A stretch of 64,000 nucleotides of DNA, taken from assembly GCF_937871615.1 (NCBI RefSeq), contig NZ_CALMPA010000038.1:1-64000 (forward strand), written 5' to 3'. Source of the DNA: an uncultured Sphingomonas sp. (GTDB lineage: Bacteria > Pseudomonadota > Alphaproteobacteria > Sphingomonadales > Sphingomonadaceae). The notes under the pieces are model-generated. The model saw only the letters and a program-made list of their open reading frames with translations. It did no database searches and was not told where the DNA came from. The position numbers and the translations under genes are program-made. Of this stretch, positions 52,306-61,623 are shown one piece after another (position 1 is the stretch's first letter; each line of letters starts with the position of its first letter).

Positions 52306-54180
52306 TCAGCCGCCGCCAGGAGCGGATCGGGCATAATATTCCTCTATCTTCTTCTGGATGTCGGACATGGTCTGGACTTCATCAGGCAGCTTCGCGGCGT
52401 CGATGAACTCGGCGTAGACCTCGGTGAAATCCATCTTCGACAGGTCGAGGCTCGCGAACTCGTGGATGCTGAATCCGCGGCATTGCTCGTTCTTGGGTTT
52501 GCCCCAGGGCTTGCCGAGCTGGATGCGGCCCTGCTCCTGCAGGATGCGTGAGAGCTTGCTCTCGAAGCAGCAATAGGCCGTCCGCCTGGTTTTGCAGATG
52601 CCGAGAAAGCTACTCGAGCAATAGGTTCCGACCCTGTAGCAGAAACCCATGCGATCCTTGATGTCGAGCATCTTCTCCTGGGTGGAGCAGGCGAACAGAG
52701 TGAGGAATGGCGTCGCAAGCGCCGCTATGGCAGCCGGTCCGCCGGCGAGCGCAGCCGCTCCGGCACCGACAGTGAGCAAGCCCGACACTTTGCCGGCGCA
52801 GCAGTTGATGAGGCCGAACACCGGCTTGTGGCAGGTCTCGCGCTCGCCGCTGAACACCGTCAATTCGTCGGGATTGAACTCCTCGCCCGCCTGGCCGATC
52901 GCGTGCAGCGCAACCAGTGCATCCTTGAGTTCTGTCGAAGCCTCCCGTTCGATCGTCTCGCATTCGCCGTTGAGGCAGTAGACGTCGTTTCCGCAGATAT
53001 ATTGCTGTTCGTCGGAAGCTCCGCCGGACCCTGGCGTGGGACACCTGTAGATCCGCTCGCGCACTTCGCAGCCGGGCGAGGCTTCATCGTCGTCAAGACA
53101 TTCTTCGCGGACGAACGTGCATTGGGGGTTCGCCTCGAGGGACGGACAATCGTTGCCGGCGGAGAGTGTATGGCACAGATAGGTCCGGTTCCACGCCCAG
53201 CAGGGCTGTGTAACGGCCACGCCGTCCACGATCCGCGTGACGGGATCGCTTGATGTGCAAACCTCCTCTTGCTGGACACACATCCTGTCGCCGGCGAATG
53301 CGGCGCAGGCCGCCTCATTGCGCGTTGCTCTGACATTGGTCGCTTCCGCGTCCTTCGACAGCCAATATTCGCCCGTCGCGATGACGATGCCGGGATGATA
53401 GTAGCCGGGCGTGATGCCTTGCGCCGGGCCGCTGCATTTTAGCTCATAGGCGGTGTGGCCGAGCGACGGGCAAGAGGTTGCGGCAGTAAATCCGAAGGGG
53501 CCGAAATTGCTGCAATAATCGATTGCACGTGTTTCCTGACAGATACCGTTTGCCACCTCATCGTCGAACGCCGCCCGGGCAGGATAGACACCGCCGTCCG
53601 TGGGCATCGTGCTCATGCGTCCGGCCCAATAGGTATAGGTTTCACGCTTTTCGACCGAAACGCTAAGCGGGATCGTGCAGGATCGGACATGCTCGGTGAG
53701 CTTGCTGCCAACATTGCAGCTGGTCTCGTACCAGCCCTGCGGTTTCTCCCCAGGTGGAAGCGGGACGCAACTGCCCTGCCCGCCGCTGATATCCTCGCCT
53801 TCGAGATATGCCTGCGGATCCTCCTCGATGGCTCGACCGCGCGCGATATCGGCCTTGATTTCGGCTGCATCGAACTTTGGGCGGACGCGATCACCTTCGA
53901 TGATCGTCCGATAGCCCTCATGCGAGCCGGTCTGCGACGATGCGTCTGACACCATCCGGTCGGGATCATCGAAATAGGAGGATTGAGGCAGCGTGGTGCC
54001 CTGATAGCCCGGCACCTCTAGTGCCTGGCCATCCGAGTCCGGAATAAGCGTGCCGTCCTGGCGGAAGGCTTCGGCCATCGCCTTGCCCTCAGCTCTTGCA
54101 TCCGCGGTCGTTTCCTGCGCCAGCGCAGGCGCCGCGGCCGCGAACGCGGCGAAGGCCAGCAAGACGCGACGCAGGCTCAT
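52306..54180 (-). CDS. traN: F-type mating-pair stabilisation protein TraN
   Basis: The product has 624 residues with a signal peptide LLAFAAFAAAAPALAQ. It has more than 30 cysteines, and the C-terminal block KPVFGLINCCAGKVSG, CSTQEKMLDIKDRMGFCYRV, TYCSSSFLGICKTRRTAYCC and FESKLSRILQEQGRIQLGKP is the conserved TraN signature. It is an outer-membrane protein that contacts the recipient surface. It overlaps trbC by four bases. Confidence 0.92.
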   Translation of the reverse strand: MSLRRVLLAFAAFAAAAPALAQETTADARAEGKAMAEAFRQDGTLIPDSDGQALEVPGYQGTTLPQSSYFDDPDRMVSDASSQTGSHEGYRTIIEGDRVRPKFDAAEIKADIARGRAIEEDPQAYLEGEDISGGQGSCVPLPPGEKPQGWYETSCNVGSKLTEHVRSCTIPLSVSVEKRETYTYWAGRMSTMPTDGGVYPARAAFDDEVANGICQETRAIDYCSNFGPFGFTAATSCPSLGHTAYELKCSGPAQGITPGYYHPGIVIATGEYWLSKDAEATNVRATRNEAACAAFAGDRMCVQQEEVCTSSDPVTRIVDGVAVTQPCWAWNRTYLCHTLSAGNDCPSLEANPQCTFVREECLDDDEASPGCEVRERIYRCPTPGSGGASDEQQYICGNDVYCLNGECETIEREASTELKDALVALHAIGQAGEEFNPDELTVFSGERETCHKPVFGLINCCAGKVSGLLTVGAGAAALAGGPAAIAALATPFLTLFACSTQEKMLDIKDRMGFCYRVGTYCSSSFLGICKTRRTAYCCFESKLSRILQEQGRIQLGKPWGKPKNEQCRGFSIHEFASLDLSKMDFTEVYAEFIDAAKLPDEVQTMSDIQKKIEEYYARSAPGGG

Positions 54181-54920
54181 TGCCGCTTCCGGAGATTGGC
54201 GAGCGCCACGCCGGCGACCGTCGCGCCGGGGCCACGACCATCGGCAAAGGATGTCAGCGCATGTTCGACAGTGACATTGCCAGTGAGGCGATCATTGGGC
54301 GGGACCACCGTCTTGCAGCGAAAGCCTTCGCACAGGTCGAAATCGGACCCGACGGCGATGTAAGTCGGGACGGCCTGGACTTCGAATGCCCGGAATAGAC
54401 GAGGGTCGATCCCTATGCTGGCATAGTCGGCCTCGTCCTTGACCAGTCGCGCGATCGCGGACTGGAACGCTTTCATGGAGTTGTCCGGGAAACCGCGAAA
54501 CACGACAACGCCGCCCGCGCGCGAGACGTCGGCAATCATTCGCTTCAGGGACTCCTCCGGCATGGACAGGCTGGCGAAGGCGATGAACTGCGGGGCTTGT
54601 CCACGCGGCGCATCGATATTTCCGACCGCGCCGGCGACCAGTTCGTCGAAGTCGACGACGCCCTTGGGACCGACGGGCAGGTCCGCGGGCGAAAGGCGTC
54701 TCAGGTTTTCCCTGCCGCCATCGGCCGTCGCCGTGGCCTCCTCGCGCAGGGCATCCCCGCGATCCTTGACATGCGCGACGAACGTCTCGGCGTCCTCTGC
54801 CATCGCCGCGGCGCGGGCCTTGATTGCCTGAACGTCGATTTCGTCGGTGGTCTGCGCAAGCAGCGCGGAGACACCAACAACCCCTGTAAGCGCGACACAT
54901 GTGATGAGAATCCTGCGCAC
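54177..54920 (-). CDS. trbC: F-type conjugation protein TrbC
   Basis: The product has 247 residues with signal peptide RILITCVALTGVVGVSALLA. The TrbC_Ftype core is clear: APQFIAFASLSMPEESLKRM, GGVVVFRGFPDNSMKAFQSA, FEVQAVPTYIAVGSDF, with a thioredoxin-like fold lacking a CxxC. It is a periplasmic pilus-assembly factor that works with TraW. It starts 12 bases after traU. Confidence 0.9.
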   Translation of the reverse strand: MRRILITCVALTGVVGVSALLAQTTDEIDVQAIKARAAAMAEDAETFVAHVKDRGDALREEATATADGGRENLRRLSPADLPVGPKGVVDFDELVAGAVGNIDAPRGQAPQFIAFASLSMPEESLKRMIADVSRAGGVVVFRGFPDNSMKAFQSAIARLVKDEADYASIGIDPRLFRAFEVQAVPTYIAVGSDFDLCEGFRCKTVVPPNDRLTGNVTVEHALTSFADGRGPGATVAGVALANLRKRQ

Positions 54921-54932
54921 GGCCCCCTCCCC

Positions 54933-55946
54933 CTACAGCACACAGCAGTTGCGCTTGCGCCAGACCAGGTAGCCCATGTCCTCGCCGGCGGCCGGATAGG
55001 CGCGGCCGGCGTCGGGCGGCATGGTCGACGCGCCGATCGGCGAACAGGCATAGCGCCCCGACACCGTCGTGATCGGGTTGGTCATCTGGAAGCGATACTG
55101 CTGCTTGCGCATGATCGGCATGAGGTACTTCTTGCAAAGGCCCTTCGAGCCCATCGTCCCCCAGGCCAGCCCCATCCGGTGCATCTTGTACGCGAAGCGC
55201 GAGAGGGCGAGCCGCGAGGACTGCACATGGCCGATATGCGAAGGGATGTTGCCGTTAAGCGGGTACATCGTCCCCTGACAGCCCGCGCACCAGAACAGCG
55301 AGTCGAGCGGCAAATTGACGGTCGAGGTGACGCAGTCGCCGGCACAGGCGGCGACTGCGAGTGGATTGGCAAACACCACCGCCTCGGGATTGATAAGCGC
55401 GGTCAGGGTATCGTCCTGCCAGAGCGGATCGATCTCCGTCATATAGGCGATATCGAACGACGCCTGCTCGAAGCAGAGGAAGTCCGTCAAAATCTCCATC
55501 CAGTAGAGCAGCGGGTAAACGTACCAGTGGACGTGCCACTTCGCCGTGTTCTGGCTCTTGCCGCCGACCTGGCTCGGTCCCGCAAGCATGCCCTGGCCGA
55601 TGTCGAAGCCGGGCGCGATCTTCTTCCCGCCGAGGTTTACGAAGCACCATGGCTTCATAGTCACGTCCGCCAGCCTGACCGGCTCCCAGAACCCGACCGA
55701 AATCCCGATACGCGGCAAAGGATCGGCACACGCGCAGATTGGCGACGCTGGATTGTTGGTGTCGGGCCTGCCGCTCGGCCAGATCTTGAGGCCACCGACC
55801 GACAGCGGGAACAGGCAAGACCAGCAGACGTCCGTAACAGGATTGACGAACTTGCCCGAGCATCCGACCGCTTCCGCGCGGCCCGGCAGGAGCGCAACCG
55901 AGCCGAACAGGGCCAAGATGGCGGCAAGGAGACGGAGCGGTCTCAC
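54933..55946 (-). CDS. traU: F-type conjugation protein TraU
   Basis: The product has 337 residues with a GTG start overlapping the preceding small gene; signal peptide LLAAILALFGSVALLPGRAE. TraU signature: GKFVNPVTDVCWSCLFPLSV, WEPVRLADVTMKPWCFVNLG, and many cysteines including NLPLDSLFWCAGCQGTMYPL. It is periplasmic and needed for DNA transfer and pilus assembly. Confidence 0.93.
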   Translation of the reverse strand: MRPLRLLAAILALFGSVALLPGRAEAVGCSGKFVNPVTDVCWSCLFPLSVGGLKIWPSGRPDTNNPASPICACADPLPRIGISVGFWEPVRLADVTMKPWCFVNLGGKKIAPGFDIGQGMLAGPSQVGGKSQNTAKWHVHWYVYPLLYWMEILTDFLCFEQASFDIAYMTEIDPLWQDDTLTALINPEAVVFANPLAVAACAGDCVTSTVNLPLDSLFWCAGCQGTMYPLNGNIPSHIGHVQSSRLALSRFAYKMHRMGLAWGTMGSKGLCKKYLMPIMRKQQYRFQMTNPITTVSGRYACSPIGASTMPPDAGRAYPAAGEDMGYLVWRKRNCCVL

Positions 55947-56218
55947 GGCTCGACCTCTCCATGTCGACCGGCAAGCCAGGCATCGTCGGCGGCGTTCTTT
56001 GCCCGGAAGTAGCGGATGCCACAGAGAAGTGCGGCGAGCAGCAGCACGGCGCAAACGAGGCCCGCGGCATTGCCCGCGAGCGCGCGAAGCGGTTGCAGGC
56101 AGAGGATCGAGGCCGCAAGCGCGATGCACAGGAGTTGCCACAAGTGGCGCCTGCGGCGGAGCATCCTTGTCTCGGGCGCTGCCATCGGTGTGCGCAGCAT
56201 GTCGAGCCAGATCGGCAT
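55943..56218 (-). CDS. Small membrane protein of the transfer operon, 91 aa
   Basis: Start ATG 56218 within the traW stop; stop overlaps traU. Two hydrophobic helices (LWQLLCIALAASILCLQPLR and AAGLVCAVLLLAALLCGIRY) with basic flanks. There is no equivalent in the F operon between traW and traU as far as I recall; it may be a local accessory. The function is unknown. Confidence 0.65.
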   Translation of the reverse strand: MPIWLDMLRTPMAAPETRMLRRRRHLWQLLCIALAASILCLQPLRALAGNAAGLVCAVLLLAALLCGIRYFRAKNAADDAWLAGRHGEVEP

Positions 56219-56865
56219 CACTTCGCCCCCTGCCGCGCTAGGACATGCTCGCGCACCTGCATGACCTTGCCTTGCTGGCTCACGACTGCCGGCGTGTGGC
56301 GAATGCCGAACCGCTCGGTCAGCACGCCGTTCTGATCGAAATAGAAGCGGCGCTTGCGGTTGGTCATTTCATCGATCGGAGAGCCGGCAACGAGGATGAT
56401 CTTGGCGTCCGTTGCGTTCCAGCGCCCGGTCGCCCACGCCATCTGCCTGGCATCGTCGCCATCGACGAAGACGAGTGCCTGGCGCACCGTCACGAAATCG
56501 AGAGGGTTCACGCGCTGCCCAGCGGCTGCGATGAGATTGCCCTTCTGGTCGCGGATGTCCCGCTCGACGACCATCGCCGGATCGAATTGCCAGCTCCGCT
56601 CCCGGATCGCCGGGGTTATCCCGGCGACCGGCTTAGGCCGACGCACGGATTGCTCGACGCGGCGCGCGAACTGTTGATTGAGCGCGTCGATCTGGCCCGA
56701 TGACTGGAGCCGGGCCAAGCGGGCCTCGATCGTCGCCAGCAGGTCTGGCTCGATTATCGGAAAGGCTTGTGCCTGCGTCCCATAGTCGCGCGCCTGGGTG
56801 GACGCGGTGGCGCCGACGGCGACGAGAAGGCCTGTCCCAACTATGCGAAGGACGGGAGCTCTCAC
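56218..56865 (-). CDS. traW: F-type conjugation protein TraW
   Basis: The product has 215 residues with a GTG start in the stop of the S26 peptidase gene. Signal peptide (VLRIVGTGLLVAVGATASTQ), then RDYGTQAQAFPIIEPDLLAT, conserved in TraW, and GQRVNPLDFVTVRQALVFVD, FYFDQNGVLTERFGIRHTPA. It is periplasmic, works with TrbC in pilus assembly. Confidence 0.92.
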   Translation of the reverse strand: MRAPVLRIVGTGLLVAVGATASTQARDYGTQAQAFPIIEPDLLATIEARLARLQSSGQIDALNQQFARRVEQSVRRPKPVAGITPAIRERSWQFDPAMVVERDIRDQKGNLIAAAGQRVNPLDFVTVRQALVFVDGDDARQMAWATGRWNATDAKIILVAGSPIDEMTNRKRRFYFDQNGVLTERFGIRHTPAVVSQQGKVMQVREHVLARQGAK

Positions 56866-57383
56866 AACACCGCCTCCCCGGTGCCGAGGATTTGCGGGCG
56901 GCAGATGAACCCGATTTCGCCGTAGCGGCTGTCAAAGCTGTCGGGATGCGGAGTTCCCACGAAATAGCAGCCCTCCGGCACCGTGCCGATCGGCCCAGGT
57001 GTCAGCTTCTCGCCGCGCCGCGTCACTTCCTTCATCGAGCCGACGAGATGCCCGTTCACCAGGACTTCTGCGCCTCGATGCTCGACGAGATCGCCGGGCA
57101 TGCCATAGACGATCTTTCCGAATGCCCCTGGGTTCTCGCCGAAATGCGCGCGCACGAGCGCGTTCACGGGCGGGACGAAGAAGAGATAATCGCCGCGCTT
57201 GGGCGCTCTGCCCCGGTCGATGGTGAAGGCCCAGTTGGGCAGGGATTCAGAGGCGTTGATGAACAATGCGTGGTTCTCGCGCCAGGACGACAGCGCGCTC
57301 GCGGCGATGCCGCCAATCCCAATGAGGCCGAGCAGCAGCCAGCGCCGCCTAGCCGGTCCGCGGGTTTCAGTTGGCGGGGCCAT
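56862..57383 (-). CDS. S26-family signal peptidase of the transfer operon
   Basis: The product has 173 residues from ATG 57383, which gives a short cytoplasmic N-terminus and one membrane anchor (WLLLGLIGIGGIAASALSSW). NASESLPNWAFTID holds the nucleophile Ser and KIVYGMPGDLVEHRG the general-base Lys. GCYFVGTPHPDSFDSRYGEI is the LepB-type box E. It resembles TraF/TrhF-type peptidases, which process or cyclise pilin, and is likely to mature the pilin here. Confidence 0.85.
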   Translation of the reverse strand: MAPPTETRGPARRRWLLLGLIGIGGIAASALSSWRENHALFINASESLPNWAFTIDRGRAPKRGDYLFFVPPVNALVRAHFGENPGAFGKIVYGMPGDLVEHRGAEVLVNGHLVGSMKEVTRRGEKLTPGPIGTVPEGCYFVGTPHPDSFDSRYGEIGFICRPQILGTGEAVL

Positions 57384-57936
57384 CGGGCGCGCTCCCGAAA
57401 GGTGAGGCCGTTGCAGGTGCGGTCTGCGGTGCAGCCGGTGCGGGAGCGGGAGAGCCACCACCTATCCTGGCCTGGAGTTCGGCAGGTGAGGCAGGACGCG
57501 GAATAGCGATGCCACTCGCATAAACCGCCCTTCTCACTTCATCGGTGATATCCGGGACATTGCGCGTGAGGACCGCTTCCGCGACCAGGACCGTCTCGCC
57601 CTTGGCGGCGCGCACAGCCATCTGGCCATCAAGCGATGCCATGAAGGCACGCATCTCGTGCTCGACCTGATCGGGCGGCGACGCGCTACGGGCCTGTGCC
57701 TGGATATACTCGCCGACAAGGCCGGACAGCTTTACCGCAACGATGCGCTGTTGCGATGGCGGTGAGAGTAAGGAGCGCGTCACCCACATGCCCCAGGCGA
57801 GAGCGGCAAGGAGGATCGCCAGGGCTGCGAGCTGCAGCACCGACAGGCCTGCAAACGCGGTCCGGCGCTTGCGCGGCTGCTCCGTGCCGACAGGGCGTGG
57901 GAGATCGAGCTCAGGTTCGTGTGAAAGATCGGTCAT
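57367..57936 (-). CDS. trbI: F-type conjugation protein TrbI
   Basis: The product has 189 residues from ATG 57936; the longer frame contains only antisense-like sequence. A membrane segment (LSVLQLAALAILLAALAWGM) is followed by RIVAVKLSGLVGEYIQAQAR and TDEVRRAVYASGIAIPRP, typical of TrbI_Ftype. It is an inner-membrane protein that affects pilus retraction and length. The C-terminal 25 residues are Pro/Ala-rich. Confidence 0.85.
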   Translation of the reverse strand: MTDLSHEPELDLPRPVGTEQPRKRRTAFAGLSVLQLAALAILLAALAWGMWVTRSLLSPPSQQRIVAVKLSGLVGEYIQAQARSASPPDQVEHEMRAFMASLDGQMAVRAAKGETVLVAEAVLTRNVPDITDEVRRAVYASGIAIPRPASPAELQARIGGGSPAPAPAAPQTAPATASPFGSAPDGPAN

Positions 57937-58292
57937 GTCGTCTCTCCCCCCGATGATCCGGATTGCCGCAGGGCATGCCAGCGGAGCACACCGACGATCA
58001 GGAACAGAATGGCAACCAGCCCGACCAGCAGCAGTTGGAACGAGCCTTGCCGCTGTGCACCCGCCTCGAGATAGCGCGCCGAAAGATTGCTCAGCTGGAG
58101 GAAGAAGCCATCGAAGCTGAGATTGCCGAGCAGAGCCAGGAAGCAGACGAACAGGCCGAGGACTACGAGCATGTTGGTTGCAGCCCATCCCGCTGTGCGA
58201 AGCCCATGATAAATCACCGCTTGCCAGTTCAGTACACGGCGACGCCGTGGAGGACGGTGGCGGTGCAGCACGATGCGTTCGGGGACCGGCAT
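57933..58292 (-). CDS. Small two-span membrane protein of the transfer operon, 119 aa
   Basis: A basic N-terminus (HRHRPPRRRRVLNWQAVIYH) and two membrane helices (ATNMLVVLGLFVCFLALLGN and FQLLLVGLVAILFLIVGVL). It is ATGA-coupled to trbI and lies 2 bases after traC. It is not a member of a named F-type family that I recognise, though small membrane proteins at this place are usual in related operons. Confidence 0.65.
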   Translation of the reverse strand: MPVPERIVLHRHRPPRRRRVLNWQAVIYHGLRTAGWAATNMLVVLGLFVCFLALLGNLSFDGFFLQLSNLSARYLEAGAQRQGSFQLLLVGLVAILFLIVGVLRWHALRQSGSSGGETT

Positions 58293-58294
58293 GG

Positions 58295-60880
58295 CTATTC
58301 CGCCGCGAGCGTAACCTTGCCGCTCGCCTCCTGTCCGTTTGCTTCTATCGCCGGTTCGAGCAACCGTTCGATTGCTTCCTCGATCGTGAGTCCCTCGCGT
58401 ACCCCCGCTTCGATCGCCGCGAAGGTGCGTGGGCTCGACGAATAGACCGCCGCCGAGAAGGGATCGAGCACGAGCCGGCCCAGCGCCAGCGTGTCAGGGC
58501 CTTTGATCAGAAGGTCGGAATATTCCGTGCCGTTGCGTTTCAATGATCGGAGCAGCGCGTCGGTATGGCTGTCCATGTCGAAACGGTCGTGTTTTTTGAA
58601 ATCGGCGATGGTTTCCGGCTTCTGCTGAAGAATGACGAACCAATCGCTGTTCTCAAGCGCGGCCTTTGATCCGTCCGACTTGTAGTAGTCGTTCAATGAC
58701 TGGGTCGCGGTGATGAGCGACGCGCCATATTTGCGGCATGTCCGGCTGTAGGTCTCGATGAAATCGGCCATCGCGCCGCCGCGCAGCATCTGCCAGGCTT
58801 CGTCGAGGAGCAGCGCCTTGGGGATCGCGCGGTCGATTCGGCGCATCGCCTGCGATGACATGAACATGATCGCGGTCAGCACGACCGAACGCAGTTCCTC
58901 GCGGGATGCAAGGTCGGAAAGCTCGAACACGGTGAAATCGGCCTCGAGACGGAAGCTCACGTCCCCGCTGAAGAAGCGGCCATAGGTGCCCGCGCTCGAA
59001 AATGGGCGCATGGCGATGGCGAGATCTCCGGCAAGCATGTTGCCGGTGGCATCGAGCGCGGCGATCACATCGTCGACGCTGCCCGCCCTGCCCTTCTCGT
59101 TCCAGATCTGGTTGACAGCGCCGTCGATCAGTCCCCGCTCGGTATCATTCAGCCGGTCCATATGGCGCGCCATCTGCGAGACGATCGCCTTCAGCATCGC
59201 CATGCAGTCGAGCAGATAATCCTCGTCCTCTTCCGCCCGCGTGCCGTCGATCATGGCAAAGGGATTGAGGCAGAAGCCGGACGACATGGTGAATTCGACG
59301 AAGGCACCGCCCTGGAGCCTTGCAGAGTGCTCAAAGGAACGTCCGTCGTCGATCACCACCACTTTCGCCCCGGCACCGCATAGCGATGCGCACAGTTCCT
59401 GAAGCGCAACCGATTTGCCTGAGCCCGACTTACCGAACACTGCGACATTATGATTGCCGGCGGCATTTTCGAACGGCGACCAGAAGAAGGGCTGTCCACG
59501 CCGGCCCACCAGCAGGAGATGCGGGATCGGACCGCCCAGATACTCGCCCTGCAAGGGCGCGAGATTGCAGGCCGTGGTCGTAAGCATCGTGCGCATGCGC
59601 TTCATGCGCTCGAGATCGCGTGAGAGACCATCGGCGAGTGTGATCGGCATGGCGCAGAGCAGGCCCATGATCTGCAGATAGCGATCGTCGTGAAGGTCCC
59701 AGCCTGCGGCGCGATAGACGGACTTCACTATTCTCTCATGGGCGTCGCCCTGCCCCTTGGGCGAGAACGACGTCAGCGAGTAGAAGCAGCGCACAAGCTT
59801 GCGGCCCTGTCGGAGCTCATCCTGGACATACTGCCATTCGCGCGACTGTTCGCGCAGCTGCGGCAGGAAGCGCGCCGATTTAGAATCGGCGAGGCTGGTG
59901 GTCCGCATGAACTTGTAGCCCGCCTTGCTCGCGGACGCCTGTTCGTCGGGATATTGAAGACAAAGCACGGTCGCAACCGGACAGGGCATCCGCAGCTTGT
60001 CCGTGAACAGGTCGCCGATTAGCCTCGCCACATCCCAGGGCGCCCAGCGGCTCGGCAGGTTGCGCACCGAGAAGGAGCGCAGGTCGAACGTGTCGGGATA
60101 GATTTCGCCGATCTCGGGCGCACCATCGACATCCGCACCCGTCGGACGGAAGCGCTCGGTACGCAGCAGGAGCCGGTCGGGCTCGATCCTGAGCTCGATG
60201 TCGCGCCGGACGGCCTGGTCGGCGATCGGGTCGAACGGACTGTAGCTGGTCGGATCGTCACCCGCTGCCGTTGTCGGAGACGTCATGTCGTCAATGAGCG
60301 CAATGAGTGCGACGGGATCGAGGACGCGGGTCGGCACATCGATCGACTGGAGCGTCGAGACGAGGCCCTCTCGTACCGAAACCAATGCGTCGGTCGTTAC
60401 CGATGCAGTATCGGGGACGCTCACCGAAATCACGATACGGTGATTGCGAAGATGGAAGGGGGCATCGGCCGACAGCGACCGCCAGACGCCGGCGCTCAGA
60501 TAATCGGCGCGGTGTCGTGCCATGCGCTCGTAGATGCCACGGGCCCGGTAGCGGGGCACGAACCATTGCGAAACCCGGTCCCCGATCCGGGGCGACATCC
60601 AGTGAAGGATCTGGACGCAGCATTGCGCTGGGATGGCCTCCGAGAGGAACTGGGTCAGGATCTCGGCCGTCCGCTCGTCTCCGCCGACCAGCGGCGCCGC
60701 CTCGATTGCAAAACCCCGCGACCCGCTGTTGAAGAACAGCGACGTTTTCTGGTCGAAACTGCGATAGGGCAACCAATGTGCGAGCATTGGGACTCCGTGA
60801 CTGGGCGGGCGCGTATCGGGCTTGCCGTCCGCGCCAAGAACCCGCTCGACGATCCCGCTGAAAAGACCGGGTCCAGTCAT
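58295..60880 (-). CDS. traC: F-type secretion ATPase TraC
   Basis: The product has 861 residues, ATG 60880 overlapping the traV stop (ATGA). A VirB4-like ATPase: Walker A VFGKSGSGKSVALQ near residue 481, Walker B KALLLDEAWQML near 687, followed by ATQSLNDYY. The N-terminal TraC_F_IV domain contains LAHWLPYRSFDQKTSLFFNS. It drives pilus assembly and substrate transport at the inner membrane. Confidence 0.95.
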   Translation of the reverse strand: MTGPGLFSGIVERVLGADGKPDTRPPSHGVPMLAHWLPYRSFDQKTSLFFNSGSRGFAIEAAPLVGGDERTAEILTQFLSEAIPAQCCVQILHWMSPRIGDRVSQWFVPRYRARGIYERMARHRADYLSAGVWRSLSADAPFHLRNHRIVISVSVPDTASVTTDALVSVREGLVSTLQSIDVPTRVLDPVALIALIDDMTSPTTAAGDDPTSYSPFDPIADQAVRRDIELRIEPDRLLLRTERFRPTGADVDGAPEIGEIYPDTFDLRSFSVRNLPSRWAPWDVARLIGDLFTDKLRMPCPVATVLCLQYPDEQASASKAGYKFMRTTSLADSKSARFLPQLREQSREWQYVQDELRQGRKLVRCFYSLTSFSPKGQGDAHERIVKSVYRAAGWDLHDDRYLQIMGLLCAMPITLADGLSRDLERMKRMRTMLTTTACNLAPLQGEYLGGPIPHLLLVGRRGQPFFWSPFENAAGNHNVAVFGKSGSGKSVALQELCASLCGAGAKVVVIDDGRSFEHSARLQGGAFVEFTMSSGFCLNPFAMIDGTRAEEDEDYLLDCMAMLKAIVSQMARHMDRLNDTERGLIDGAVNQIWNEKGRAGSVDDVIAALDATGNMLAGDLAIAMRPFSSAGTYGRFFSGDVSFRLEADFTVFELSDLASREELRSVVLTAIMFMSSQAMRRIDRAIPKALLLDEAWQMLRGGAMADFIETYSRTCRKYGASLITATQSLNDYYKSDGSKAALENSDWFVILQQKPETIADFKKHDRFDMDSHTDALLRSLKRNGTEYSDLLIKGPDTLALGRLVLDPFSAAVYSSSPRTFAAIEAGVREGLTIEEAIERLLEPAIEANGQEASGKVTLAAE

Positions 60881-61623
60881 CAATCTTCCTCCGGAGCGCC
60901 CGGCAATCCCGGCGCGCGTATGGGTACCGCGCCCGTAGCGCTGGCCTCGGGCGAAACGGCTTGCGAAGGAATGGAGGGGGACGGCTTCGAATCAGGGTCA
61001 GTATCGTGCTTGGGCCTTGCAAGCACCGCTTCGACTTTCGCGCGGACCTCTTCGACAGAAGTAGGTTGGCGCACAGCTTCCGTCGCGACCTGCCCCGGTA
61101 TCTCGGCATCGGCGGCTGATAGGGTATTGCCGTACCGCAAGGGCGGAGCTGCCATCGCCGTGCCGGCGAGTGGTGCAGCGACGCGTGGTGTTGCACCACT
61201 TATGGCATCCGGGACGTGCGCCACCTCGCCTGCCGGCACCCAGTCTCCACTCTCGACGACGGTGTGAATCGCGCTCGCTTCATGGAGGCGGCCAAGGTCG
61301 TCGATATAGGACGGGAACATGATGCGCAGCACCTTTTCCCCGGAGCGGCGCTGCGGTGCGTTGACGGCTCTCGCCAGGGTGTTGCTGCACTGCCCACCGG
61401 CGCAGCGGGTGGCCGCCGGCTTGGCTTCTTCTGCGGTCTCTCCCACCAGCAGCGCGACTGCTGCATCATCGATGCGCGAGGTGGGCGCGCAGGTTCCGTC
61501 GGGCGCACGGCACGCGAAATTGCCCTTCACATTGCCGTTCAGTATCGAGCAGCCGCCAAGCAGGCCAAGCACCAGGATAGGCGCTGCCATGCGCGCCCGA
61601 AATGCGATCGATCGGCCTCGCAT
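60880..61623 (-). CDS. traV: F-type outer-membrane lipoprotein TraV
   Basis: The product has 247 residues with an ATGA overlap with the dsbC-like gene. Lipoprotein signal ILVLGLLGGCSIL with lipobox GG-C, then the conserved NVKGNFACRAPDGTC. APQRRSGEKVLRIMFPSYID is the TraV-type middle segment. The C-terminal ~90 residues are Pro/Ala-rich. It forms the outer-membrane core with TraK and TraB. Confidence 0.88.
   Translation of the reverse strand: MRGRSIAFRARMAAPILVLGLLGGCSILNGNVKGNFACRAPDGTCAPTSRIDDAAVALLVGETAEEAKPAATRCAGGQCSNTLARAVNAPQRRSGEKVLRIMFPSYIDDLGRLHEASAIHTVVESGDWVPAGEVAHVPDAISGATPRVAAPLAGTAMAAPPLRYGNTLSAADAEIPGQVATEAVRQPTSVEEVRAKVEAVLARPKHDTDPDSKPSPSIPSQAVSPEASATGAVPIRAPGLPGAPEED

Noticed and set aside
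54597-56012. Plus-strand frame of 471 codons opposite trbC and traU
   Set aside because: Runs antisense across two conserved transfer genes; composition is that of a shadow.
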